This document shows, piece by piece, positions 1 through 7,193 of a stretch of 64,000 nt of DNA. The translations under genes and the position numbers were made by a program. Origin of the DNA: Brucella tritici (GTDB taxonomy: Bacteria; Pseudomonadota; Alphaproteobacteria; Rhizobiales; Rhizobiaceae); the NCBI RefSeq assembly GCF_008932295.1, contig NZ_WBWA01000001.1:248001-312000 (forward strand), in the 5' to 3' direction. How positions within the stretch are numbered: the stretch's first letter is position 1; each line of letters starts with the position of its first letter. A model generated the notes under the pieces. The model was not told the origin of the DNA. It made no database searches and worked only from the letters and a program-made list of their open reading frames with translations.

Positions 1-278
1 GCCAGAACAGCGGAGGAGAAACCGAACACCATTTCATGGGCGTGCCAGTTCAACCCGCCATAGGAGCCGCCCAATGACATTCCGGGCGGCATTCCGAGTG
101 TCAGCGATAGTATCCAGAAAAGCATGGCCAGAACGGCCCATATGGCTCCGCCCAGAAAGAATGGGCGGAAGCCATAGCTGAGGAGGACGGGACCGGTCAT
201 TTTCAGTCCGCGCGGCATACCTTTTTGATCGGATGGCATCGCAGCAGGTACTGCCTGCAGGCTTGGCTGTCTGGTCAT
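1..278 (-). CDS. NnrS family membrane protein (5' part only)
   Basis: This is the N-terminal 92 residues of a multi-pass inner-membrane protein; the rest lies left of the window. Two blocks typical of NnrS are readable on the minus strand: SYGFRPFF at residues 34-41 and WHAHEMVFGF at 78-87, separated by a hydrophobic membrane segment (about 42-61). NnrS proteins are haem/copper-containing membrane proteins linked to denitrification and to protection from nitric oxide. The chosen ATG is preceded by GAGGA at about 5 bases. It lies just downstream of pseudoazurin on the same strand, so the two are probably co-transcribed. Family assignment is from the motifs; the function is inferred from family and context. 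Confidence 0.85.
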   Translation of the reverse strand, partial: MTRQPSLQAVPAAMPSDQKGMPRGLKMTGPVLLSYGFRPFFLGGAIWAVLAMLFWILSLTLGMPPGMSLGGSYGGLNWHAHEMVFGFSSAVL

Positions 279-335
279 GATGTCCTCGTCATGAAGCCGG
301 TTCAAGTTCGGCTCATCGAGAGTTTTCTGTCACTC

Positions 336-776
336 TTACTTGGCGCTGGCGATAACCTTATCCAGCCGCTCCTGAACGATCTTCGGCTTCTTGGCCGAAA
401 CGATCTGGTCGAGATTGGCCGGGTTGTCACCGACAGCGATGAGCGCGATCATACCCATGGCATAATGCGGTGTGCACTTTACCAGATATGCGCCAGGTTG
501 GGTAACCGTCAGCACATAGTTCTCATTGACCTTGCTTTTGAATTTTTCGGCCCCTTCAGGGATCATGTCCTTGATGGATTCGACATTATGTCCCTTGTCC
601 ACCGGAATGAAGGTGATCGTGTCGCCCGGATTGGCCTTGATATAGGCGGGCTCGAAAACCATGGCGCCTTCGGCACCCTTGTTGAGCATGTGAACTTCGA
701 TATTTTCGGCAAGGGCTGGGGCCGCCAGCATCGCAAGAATGCCTGCTGCAGCAAATTTGATCGCGAGGTTACGCAT
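336..776 (-). CDS. Pseudoazurin, periplasmic blue-copper electron carrier
   Basis: A 146-residue type I copper protein that carries electrons in the periplasm to denitrification enzymes such as nitrite or nitrous oxide reductase. Residues 1-23 form a signal peptide ending ALA before ENIEV. The four copper ligands fall exactly at the classical pseudoazurin positions of the mature protein: His40, Cys78, His81 and Met86 (precursor His63, Cys101, His104, Met109, in the block CTPHYAMGM). I chose the ATG at 776 because it follows GGAGATCAGGA and begins a clean signal peptide; an in-frame ATG upstream would add ten residues. A perfect FNR/NNR box lies about 92 bases upstream. NnrS follows on the same strand, which fits a denitrification module. 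Confidence 0.95.
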   Translation of the reverse strand: MRNLAIKFAAAGILAMLAAPALAENIEVHMLNKGAEGAMVFEPAYIKANPGDTITFIPVDKGHNVESIKDMIPEGAEKFKSKVNENYVLTVTQPGAYLVKCTPHYAMGMIALIAVGDNPANLDQIVSAKKPKIVQERLDKVIASAK

Positions 777-867
777 TTTCGTCCTGATCTCCATCGATTG
801 GCGCACCTGCCGTCTCGGCTTTAACGCGCCACGTCACGGGATTTAGACCTGTCGCCTGCCAACCTCT

Positions 868-881
868 TTGATCTGGATCAA
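868..881 (-). promoter_or_regulatory. FNR/NNR-type box upstream of pseudoazurin
   Basis: TTGATCTGGATCAA is a perfect match to the FNR/Nnr consensus TTGAT-N4-ATCAA. Its centre lies about 98 bases upstream of the pseudoazurin ATG, on the correct side for anaerobic or nitric-oxide-dependent activation of pseudoazurin-nnrS. The same consensus recurs twice in the narK-narR gap. Confidence 0.75.
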
Positions 882-1011
882 ACAGGTGAAGTTATTCCTG
901 ATAATGACGCTCAGAATAAAACTGATTGCTTTTCTGCATCGCACCATTCGATGTTGCCACCAGCCCTTTTGCCGCAGCCTCCGGTATGAGCGCCCGACAT
1001 GACAACCCTGC

Positions 1012-1028
1012 ATGCATCTTGTATGCAT
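1012..1028. promoter_or_regulatory. Inverted repeat upstream of the Ldh-family gene (possible operator)
   Basis: ATGCAT-CTTGT-ATGCAT lies about 90 bases before the ATG at 1116. Apart from this and the FNR box I see nothing gene-like in 777-1115. The nearby GntR regulator (3519-4223) is the obvious candidate binder, but the site is only a pattern, and ATGCAT is itself a short palindrome that can occur by chance. Confidence 0.3.
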
Positions 1029-1115
1029 TTAACGAACGATATTCGCCTACACGCGACCCGACCCCAAGAACTGCGTCCAAAGAATTGCGCCCAAGAATTG
1101 GATAGGAATGACAGA

Positions 1116-2147
1116 ATGAGCGACACCATTTCGATTTCGACAGAAGAACTCGCCAAGCTTGTGCGAGAAATCCTGCACAGGGCGGGTTTCAGCCCCGATC
1201 ATGCCGCAGCCATCGCCAAGACGATTGTGGCGGGTGAACGCGACGGCTGCAAATCGCATGGTGTCTACCGTATCGAAGGCTGCCTGCGCACGCTGAAGAG
1301 CGGCAAGGTTGTCGCCGATGCCGACCCTGTCGTCACGACCGACGACAGCGCCGTCGTCCGCGTCGATGCCAAGGGCGGCTTTGCCAATCTGGCATTCGAA
1401 CGCGGCACGCCTGCCCTCGTAGAGAAGGCACGCAAGCTTGGTATCGCAGCGCTGGCGATCAACGACTGCACCCATTTCGCAGCCTTGTGGCCTGAAGTCG
1501 AAGCACTTGCCGAACAGGGCCTCGCGGCAATGGCCATGTGCCCGAGCTATGCCACCGTGGCGCCAGCAGGCGGAACGAAGCCGCTTCTCGGCACCAACCC
1601 CTTCGCCTTCGGCTGGCCTCGCTCCGGCGATTACCCTTATGTGTTCGACTTTGCCACCAGCGTTGCCGCACGTGGCGAACTGGAACTTTACCGTCGTGCC
1701 GGAAAGCAGCTACCCGAAGGATGGGCCGTCGATGCGGACGGCAATCCGACGACCGATCCTGAAGCCGCCCTTGCAGGAGCAATGCTGCCGTTTGGCGGGC
1801 ACAAGGGATCGGCCATCTCCACGATGATCGAGCTTTTGGCCGGTGTGATGATCGGTGATTTCACCAGCCCCGAGGCACTGGACTTCCTTGGCACGACGAC
1901 GCTTGCGCCGCGCCATGGCGAACTCATCATTGCCTTCGACCCTGCCCGCATGGCAGGTGGCCGCGGCAACCCGCAGGAGCGTGGCGAAATCCTGATCGAA
2001 GCGATTGCCGGACAGGGCGCACGCCTGCCGTCGCAGCGCCGCTTTGCCGCTCGCCGCGATTCATTGGCCAAGGGCATCACGCTCAGCGCCGACGAGATTG
2101 CGCTTCTGGAAAAACTGAAGGAAAAGGGTCTCGACGCAGTGTCATGA
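1116..2147 (+). CDS. Ldh/malate dehydrogenase-family NAD(P)H reductase (probable cyclic imino acid reductase)
   Basis: A 343-residue member of the malate/L-lactate dehydrogenase type 2 family (the fold of ComC, YlbC and DpkA). These enzymes reduce 2-keto or cyclic imino acids such as delta1-pyrroline-2-carboxylate or delta1-piperideine-2-carboxylate. The segment GERDGCKSHGVYRIEG near residues 36-51 carries the His of the family's catalytic SHG motif, and GGHKGSAISTMIELLAG near 221-237 is the conserved cofactor-site segment. The ATG at 1116 follows AGGA; an upstream in-frame ATG at 999 would add a non-conserved stretch. A DapA-family gene is convergent and a GntR regulator lies beyond it, as in rhizobial hydroxyproline loci, where a similar reductase (HypS) occurs. 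The exact substrate is inferred. Confidence 0.8.
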   Translation: MSDTISISTEELAKLVREILHRAGFSPDHAAAIAKTIVAGERDGCKSHGVYRIEGCLRTLKSGKVVADADPVVTTDDSAVVRVDAKGGFANLAFERGTPALVEKARKLGIAALAINDCTHFAALWPEVEALAEQGLAAMAMCPSYATVAPAGGTKPLLGTNPFAFGWPRSGDYPYVFDFATSVAARGELELYRRAGKQLPEGWAVDADGNPTTDPEAALAGAMLPFGGHKGSAISTMIELLAGVMIGDFTSPEALDFLGTTTLAPRHGELIIAFDPARMAGGRGNPQERGEILIEAIAGQGARLPSQRRFAARRDSLAKGITLSADEIALLEKLKEKGLDAVS

Positions 2148-2151
2148 TCCC

Positions 2152-2188
2152 AAACAAAAAGGCGCCGGAATTCGGCGCCTTTTTGTTT
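2152..2188. terminator. Bidirectional intrinsic terminator
   Basis: A 15-base-pair perfect stem (2152-2166 with 2174-2188) encloses a 7-base loop, with A-rich and T-rich arms on the two sides (AAACAAAAA and TTTTTGTTT). It sits between the convergent reductase and DapA-family genes and would work on both strands. Confidence 0.9.
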
Positions 2189-2215
2189 TATCTGTGAAGG
2201 GTCAGGACCTAGATT

Positions 2216-3178
2216 TCAGGCGGCGTATTTCGCCGCTGCGCCGCCCTGCTTGTTCCAGTCGGCATACCAGGTCTGGAAGAGCTTCAACTGGGTTTCGCAA
2301 TAGCCGCGCTGGCTATCGGACAGCTTGTCCGTCTCGTTGAAATGCAGTTCATATTCCGGATTGCCGGTCAGAACCATCATATGCTTGTAGAAGAGAACGA
2401 GGTCCGGGCCTTCATCGAAGGATGACAGTACGTCCAGTGCGGCTTCCAGTTCCAGCGCCAGCTTGCGCGCCGCGACATCGCCTGTGGCGGCCGCCTTCGA
2501 CAATGCCACGAGATGCTGGACTTCCTTCGGCAGCACATTGCCGATGCCGGTGATCGCACCGGTTGCACCGCAATTGACGAAGCCGTGGAAAACGCCGGTA
2601 TCGACGCCGACCATCAGGGTTACATTGTCATCGGCGCTCGTGATGTTTTCGGCTGCGTAACGCATGGCTTCCGCACCGCCGAATTCCTTGAAGCCAATGA
2701 GGTTCGGATGTTCCGCACGCAGTGCGAAGAAAAGGTCGGCGCGGGTCGCAAAGCCGTAATACGGGCTGTTGTAGATAACGGCTGGCAGATCGGGAGCTGC
2801 CGCAAGGATCGCCTTGAAATGGGCCTTCTGCGCCGAGATCGACGACCCACGCGAGAGAACGCGCGGAATGACCATCAGGCCCTTCGCGCCAACTTTCTGC
2901 GCATGGGCTGCGTGGGCGGCGGCGATCTTCGTGTTGACAGCGCCGGTGCCGACGACGACGGGCACGCCTGCCTTGGCAAGCGCTTCGACGCCAGCCATGC
3001 GTTCCTCGTCCGAGAGAAGCGGCCAGTCACCCATGGAACCGCAATAGACAACCGCAGACATGCCCTTCGCGATCAGTTCCTTGCCTTTGCGGACCAGCGC
3101 ATCGAAATCCGGCGTGCGGTCGGGCTTGCAGGGGGTCATGAGGGCCGGAATGCAACCGGAGAAAATGTTAGAGGTCAT
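2216..3178 (-). CDS. DapA/NanA-family lyase, probable delta1-pyrroline-4-hydroxy-2-carboxylate deaminase (HypD-like)
   Basis: A 320-residue class I aldolase-fold protein. The Schiff-base lysine is in IGFKEFGG and the catalytic tyrosine in IYNSPYYG; the N-terminal block SGCIPALMTPC is typical of the family. As I recall the rhizobial proteins, it resembles HypD of the Sinorhizobium hydroxyproline pathway more than true dihydrodipicolinate synthases, which are shorter (about 290 residues). HypD-type enzymes convert delta1-pyrroline-4-hydroxy-2-carboxylate to 2-oxoglutarate semialdehyde with release of ammonia. The start ATG follows AAGGAA. The neighbouring Ldh-family reductase and FCD-type GntR regulator support this reading, but no hydroxyproline epimerase or oxidase is in the window, so the substrate remains an inference. 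Confidence 0.75.
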   Translation of the reverse strand: MTSNIFSGCIPALMTPCKPDRTPDFDALVRKGKELIAKGMSAVVYCGSMGDWPLLSDEERMAGVEALAKAGVPVVVGTGAVNTKIAAAHAAHAQKVGAKGLMVIPRVLSRGSSISAQKAHFKAILAAAPDLPAVIYNSPYYGFATRADLFFALRAEHPNLIGFKEFGGAEAMRYAAENITSADDNVTLMVGVDTGVFHGFVNCGATGAITGIGNVLPKEVQHLVALSKAAATGDVAARKLALELEAALDVLSSFDEGPDLVLFYKHMMVLTGNPEYELHFNETDKLSDSQRGYCETQLKLFQTWYADWNKQGGAAAKYAA

Positions 3179-3330
3179 AGCGTCGTTCCTTGGACGTTTT
3201 TCCTTGAGCGTTCTTCACGCGGGCTGGATCTACAATCGGTCTGCCGAACCTTGTATTGAAATCAAATATACACTTTGTATTTTTCTTGTCGACCAAAATT
3301 TTTGTTTGAGGTAGGATTGCTTGACTGGAT

Positions 3331-3433
3331 GCGCATTTCCAGCAAAAGTGCGAAGCGGTTTTGCGTTGGATAATGCGTAAAAACAAATGGATAGAGCATT
3401 TCTCACGCTTCGCAGAACAGGAAGCGCTCTATG
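3331..3433. repeat. Rhizobiales-type intergenic palindromic repeat
   Basis: The core GCATTTCCAGCAAAAGTGCG, followed by AAGCGGTTTTGCG and ATAATGCGTAAAAA, is shared with copies at 4221 and 17356. This copy ends with a second AGAGCATTT element and a GCGCTCT arm. It occupies most of the 3179-3518 gap. The remainder (about 3235-3300) is AT-rich, with TTGTATTGAAATCAAATATACA-like half sites (TTGTAT, ATATACA) that may hold the promoter and operator of the DapA-family gene. Confidence 0.75.
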
Positions 3434-3518
3434 CTGAAACTGGTGTTTGGAGCGCGATTTGCCGCGCCGTACCTATTTCCGGGTCGCCAAAACATCACGA
3501 CTGAGGACAGACAAGATC

Positions 3519-4223
3519 ATGGACAAAGACGACGCAAACCAGACAGCCGACCGGAAGAAGGGTTCAGGTGTCAAGCTGGTTTACGACGTGCTGCGCGACG
3601 AGATCATCGATCTTTCGCTTGCGCCCGGTAGCCCCATTGATGAAAACCAGCTAGCCGAACGCTTTTCCATGTCGCGGACACCTATACGCGAAGCTTTGGT
3701 GCGGCTGGCAAGTGACGGCTTCGTAACTACGCTTCCCAATCGCTCGACTGTTGTGTCCAATATCGACTTTCTGAGCCTCCCCGCATTTTTCGACGCGGTA
3801 ACGCTGATGTACCGCGTAACGACGCGGCTTGCCGCCCGCAACCGGACCGACAAGGATCTTGAAAACATCCGCGCGCATCAGGAAGCTTTTGCCCGCGCAG
3901 TCCGCTCACAAAACGCGCTGGAAATGATCGCGACAAACCGCGACTTTCATGCGGCTATTGCGGAAGCGGGTCGCAATCCCTTCTACACCACCTTCTTTTC
4001 AAGGCTTCTCGATGAAGGACGCAGGCTGTTGCGCCTCTATTACCAGTCCTTTGCTGACCGGCTGCCCGAGCGCTACGTCACCGAACATGAAGACATGATC
4101 CGCGCCATTGAAGAACGGGACGTGGATACCGCCGACCTGCTTGGCAAGGCGCATGGAGACCAGATCGTCTATCAGATCCGCAAGCTGATTGCGGAAGACC
4201 GTCGCGACCAGCTCGACCTGTAG
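3519..4223 (+). CDS. GntR family transcriptional regulator, FCD subfamily
   Basis: A 234-residue regulator. The N-terminal winged helix (about residues 18-85) contains the recognition segment QLAERFSMSRTPIREALVRL, and the C-terminal FCD domain (about 95-225) shows the metal/ligand histidines of the family in RDFHAAIAEAG, EHEDMIRAI and KAHGDQI. The ATG at 3519 is preceded by GAGGACAG; a longer frame starts at 3447 but lacks a ribosome site and runs through repeat sequence. It probably controls the divergently placed DapA-family gene and the reductase, by analogy with HypR of hydroxyproline loci. Its stop codon TAG is supplied by the first three bases of the downstream repeat copy. Confidence 0.88.
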   Translation: MDKDDANQTADRKKGSGVKLVYDVLRDEIIDLSLAPGSPIDENQLAERFSMSRTPIREALVRLASDGFVTTLPNRSTVVSNIDFLSLPAFFDAVTLMYRVTTRLAARNRTDKDLENIRAHQEAFARAVRSQNALEMIATNRDFHAAIAEAGRNPFYTTFFSRLLDEGRRLLRLYYQSFADRLPERYVTEHEDMIRAIEERDVDTADLLGKAHGDQIVYQIRKLIAEDRRDQLDL

Positions 4224-4275
4224 AGCATTTCCAGCAAAAGTGCGAAGCGGTTTTGCGCAGAATAATGCGTAAAAA
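4221..4275. repeat. Rhizobiales-type intergenic palindromic repeat
   Basis: Starts TAGAGCATTTCCAGCAAAAG and ends ATAATGCGTAAAAA. It matches the copies at 3331 and 17356 over about 40 bases. The first TAG is the stop codon of the GntR gene. It separates that gene from the convergent nar operon end. Confidence 0.8.
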
Positions 4276-4290
4276 ATAGCATATCCGCCG

Positions 4291-4830
4291 TCAAACGGCT
4301 TCCGGCAATTGCCGGAGTTCTGTCACCCGGTCGAACCACCCAAGCGTTGCCTTGCTGTCGGGAGCAAGAAGAACGCCGCAATCACCGGCGAAGTCGTTCC
4401 AGCCTTCGACATAGGTTTCCCGCACCACGGTCAGCACCGGAATCTGGCGCGCATAGGCCGTTTCGATGATGGAGCGGAAACCGTGCCCTTCCGTCTCGCC
4501 CTTGCCGAAACGGTTGAGGATCAGCATATCGGCGCCGCCGTCCAGTTCCGCCAGAAGCGAACCTGCCACATCGGCAAGAGCCGCCGGATCGAGACGACAC
4601 CCCTTCGACCCAGAACCAAGCGACTGCGAGATAATCTGCGTCACGCCGGTGCCAATATGCTCGATCTCGATATCGCGGCAGCATTCATCCGTGTTGCTTT
4701 CGCGGTGCTGAAGAAAGCCCGCCACGCGTAAGCCCGCCTGCCTGGCCCGATGCGCTACGCCAGCCAGAAGCTGGTCCACCGGCACATCCTTTGCGGCCAG
4801 GATGGCGGCAAGTGTCGGTTCGCGGCTCAT
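4291..4830 (-). CDS. DUF2478 protein at the end of the nar operon
   Basis: A 179-residue soluble protein that I recognise as DUF2478 (a predicted nucleotide-binding-type fold, often found beside molybdenum genes; exact role unknown). The diagnostic-looking segment LILNRFGKGETEGHGFR is near residues 103-119, and a cluster ESNTDECCRDIEIEHIG with two adjacent cysteines lies near 44-60. Its ATG overlaps the stop of the parvulin gene, so it is translated as the last member of narKGHJI-ppi-DUF2478. A role in molybdenum cofactor supply or insertion for NarG is plausible but only inferred from position. Confidence 0.7.
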   Translation of the reverse strand: MSREPTLAAILAAKDVPVDQLLAGVAHRARQAGLRVAGFLQHRESNTDECCRDIEIEHIGTGVTQIISQSLGSGSKGCRLDPAALADVAGSLLAELDGGADMLILNRFGKGETEGHGFRSIIETAYARQIPVLTVVRETYVEGWNDFAGDCGVLLAPDSKATLGWFDRVTELRQLPEAV

Positions 4831-5744
4831 GCCCCGGCTCCCTCGCTCGACAGCAGATCAATGCCGGTAATGTCGGCATCGGCTGCGAGGATCGCGATAT
4901 ATTGCGACACGGCCTTCGACCAGGTGGAGGCCTCCAGCCAGCCGGCAATCCTGTCGGCGACATAATCGAACGGCAATTCCTCGCCCTCGATACGGCGGTC
5001 AAGCCGCACGATATGAAAGCCGAAGCGGCTTTCAATCGGGGCTGGCGTTATTTCGCCAACTGTGAGGCGCTCCAGCGCCCGCTCGAACTCAGGCACCGTG
5101 CTGCCGCGTGTGAGCTGACCGAGATTGCCGCCTTGCGCGCCTGAAGGGCAAGACGAATATTCATGCGCAACCGAGGCGAAAGTGGCAGGTGCGGCAATCA
5201 CCGACGACGCCAGATGGGATGCGGTTGCACGGGCTTTCTCGCGCTCCTGCTGGTCGGCCGGATCAGCGGCGATCAGGATATGGCTCGCCTCCAGAATGGG
5301 CGCACTGGTAAAGCGATGGCGGTTGTTTTCGTAAAAGCGCAAGGCTTCCTCACGGGTGGCGGAAGGCACTTCCACCTCCCGTTCGATCACCATGCGCACC
5401 AGCGCATCCTCGTCGGTCTCGCTGCGCCCTTCTGCATCCTTCTCGTGCTCGGGTACGATGCCCGCTTCCCTTGCGCGCTGCAAAAGAAGCTCGCGCACGG
5501 CCAGCGCCCGCGCGGCGGCAAGCAGCGCCGCGCCGGGATTGTCCGACGGATGGTTTTGCGCCTCCGTCAGAATGTCGGTTTCGTTGATCGCCACGCCATT
5601 GACGGACACCGCATCGAAGACCGGGCGCGGCTTCGGTGGCACGCGCGTATCCGGCTCCTGATAGGTCGTGTAGCCCGTATTATGGGCATGAGCATGCTCA
5701 TGCGATTGTTCAGATGGCTGTTTCCGGTCAAAAAGTGTCACCAT
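4827..5744 (-). CDS. Parvulin-type peptidyl-prolyl isomerase of the nar operon
   Basis: A 305-residue protein with a histidine-rich N terminus (HEHAHAHN), a SurA/NifM-like helical part (about 45-140) and a parvulin PPIase domain (about 145-250). The domain begins EASHILIAADP and contains GAQGGNLGQLTRG and FGFHIVRLDRR, all standard parvulin blocks. No signal peptide is visible, so it is likely cytoplasmic, as in NifM-type folding helpers. It starts 5 bases after narI and overlaps the DUF2478 gene. In several proteobacteria such a gene ends the nar operon, suggesting help in folding or maturation of NarGHI; this is inferred. Confidence 0.85.
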   Translation of the reverse strand: MVTLFDRKQPSEQSHEHAHAHNTGYTTYQEPDTRVPPKPRPVFDAVSVNGVAINETDILTEAQNHPSDNPGAALLAAARALAVRELLLQRAREAGIVPEHEKDAEGRSETDEDALVRMVIEREVEVPSATREEALRFYENNRHRFTSAPILEASHILIAADPADQQEREKARATASHLASSVIAAPATFASVAHEYSSCPSGAQGGNLGQLTRGSTVPEFERALERLTVGEITPAPIESRFGFHIVRLDRRIEGEELPFDYVADRIAGWLEASTWSKAVSQYIAILAADADITGIDLLSSEGAGA

Positions 5745-5749
5745 GAGCC

Positions 5750-6472
5750 TTACTCCGCAGGAATACGCATATGCGAGGGCTGAGCCGTATGGTTGCGCTC
5801 ACGCACGACCTGATAGCCCGGACGCCAGATGTAGCGCACCGGCGCACTCAGCATATGCACAAGACGCGTGAACGGGAACAGGAGGAAGATGGTAAGCCCC
5901 AGGAAGATATGCATCTTGAAGACAATCGACGCATTGGTGATGTAGCTCGATGCAGCCGGATTGAAGGTGAAGATGCCTTGCGCCCAGTTCATGAAAGTCA
6001 CCATTTCGCCGCCGTCCAGATGCTGTAGCGAGATCGGAATGGTGCCGAGACCCAGCAGAAGCTGCAACCACAACAGAATGATAATCAGCGTATCGGTCGG
6101 TCGTGAGGACGCCCGAACGCGCGGATCGAACACACGGCGATGCACGAGCATGCTGGCGCCAATGATTGCCATCACACCGGCGATACCACCCGCCACGACG
6201 GCGAGAATCTGCTTTGCCTCATGGCTGACGCCAAGCATGTCGAAGACCCAGATCGGGGTCAGCAGGCCAACCAAATGACCGGCGAAGATGAACAGCACGC
6301 CGAGATGGAACAGAACCGAACCCCACATGAGCTGCTTGCGCCGCAAAAGCTGGCTTGAGCCGGAACGCCACGTATAGGGCTCGCGGTCATAGCGGAAGAT
6401 CGAACCGAACACGAGCACGCTCAATGCGATGTAGGGATAGATGCCGAAAAGAAACGTATGGAGGTAAGCCAT
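5750..6472 (-). CDS. narI: Respiratory nitrate reductase gamma subunit (cytochrome b)
   Basis: A 240-residue membrane subunit with about five membrane helices that carries two b-type haems and passes electrons from quinol on the periplasmic side to NarH. The N terminus HTFLFGIYPYIA and the histidines in LGVLFIFAGHLVGLLTP and IVFKMHIFLGLTIF are the expected quinol/haem regions; RLVHMLSAPVRYIWRPGYQVVR is the NarI C-terminal signature. I placed the start at 6472, where GGAGACGGAAA precedes ATG and the protein starts MAYLH as in other NarI; an in-frame ATG further upstream would add 39 unrelated residues. It follows narJ by 10 bases. Confidence 0.96.
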   Translation of the reverse strand: MAYLHTFLFGIYPYIALSVLVFGSIFRYDREPYTWRSGSSQLLRRKQLMWGSVLFHLGVLFIFAGHLVGLLTPIWVFDMLGVSHEAKQILAVVAGGIAGVMAIIGASMLVHRRVFDPRVRASSRPTDTLIIILLWLQLLLGLGTIPISLQHLDGGEMVTFMNWAQGIFTFNPAASSYITNASIVFKMHIFLGLTIFLLFPFTRLVHMLSAPVRYIWRPGYQVVRERNHTAQPSHMRIPAE

Positions 6473-6482
6473 TTTCCGTCTC

Positions 6483-7193
6483 CTATATATGTGAAGGGTT
6501 GGACGGGGAGCCGGGCTTGCGCTGTGCTGCACGCATCTGCGTGCGCAACCGGTCCGGGCCGCAGGAATTGTCGCCTGCATTGCCGCCAAACGTTACCGCT
6601 TCTTCTTCCCAGATGCGGTCGAGCGCGGCCAGATCGTTCGGGTCGTCTTCTTCTTGCCGAAGCAGTTCTCCGACGAGGTTTTTGTCCGGCTTGGCATTGG
6701 CGACATGAAGCAGCGCCGCAAAGGCGTTGGCATAGGGCGACTGGCGCTTGCGCAGACGTTCGCCGATAGCCGCCGAGATATGGCCCGTCTGGGTGAGGAG
6801 ATCGTGGATTTCCTCCGGCGAGCGCGTTGACAGGAATTCCAGAAACAGCGGCAGATAGTCCGGCAGTTCCTTGGCATCGACAACAAAGCCGTTGTCGTCA
6901 TACATCTTCATGAGATCGACCATGGCCTGGCCGCGGTCGCGGCTTTCGCCGTGTACATGCTCGAAAAGATGCAGTGACAGCGACCGCGTGCGGTCAAAAA
7001 GATGCACGTAGCGTTCCTGTGCCTCGTAGAGGTCGCAGTCGCAGACATAATCGACAAGACTGTCGAGAAGCCTGCGGATGCCGGGCGAAAGTTTTTCCCC
7101 GGCAAGCGCCTCTTTCAGCTCCTCGCCGCCGAGTTGCAGCTCGGCGGTCGGATAGGACAGCAGCAGCGATATGATTTTCAGGGTCTTGTTCAT
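6483..7193 (-). CDS. narJ: Nitrate reductase assembly chaperone
   Basis: A 236-residue TorD/NarJ-type helical chaperone needed for molybdenum cofactor insertion into NarG and membrane anchoring of the enzyme. The block HLFEHVHGESRDRGQAMVDL near residues 76-95 and the following LPDYLPLFLEFLS are the conserved NarJ core. Its ATG shares one base with the narH stop (TAATG arrangement), indicating translational coupling. It is not part of the mature enzyme. Confidence 0.95.
   Translation of the reverse strand: MNKTLKIISLLLSYPTAELQLGGEELKEALAGEKLSPGIRRLLDSLVDYVCDCDLYEAQERYVHLFDRTRSLSLHLFEHVHGESRDRGQAMVDLMKMYDDNGFVVDAKELPDYLPLFLEFLSTRSPEEIHDLLTQTGHISAAIGERLRKRQSPYANAFAALLHVANAKPDKNLVGELLRQEEDDPNDLAALDRIWEEEAVTFGGNAGDNSCGPDRLRTQMRAAQRKPGSPSNPSHI

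Noticed and set aside
3331-4275. Repeat copies as CRISPR or insertion-sequence ends
   Set aside because: They are dispersed, without spacers, transposase or flanking target duplication; they fit short Rhizobiales intergenic palindromes.
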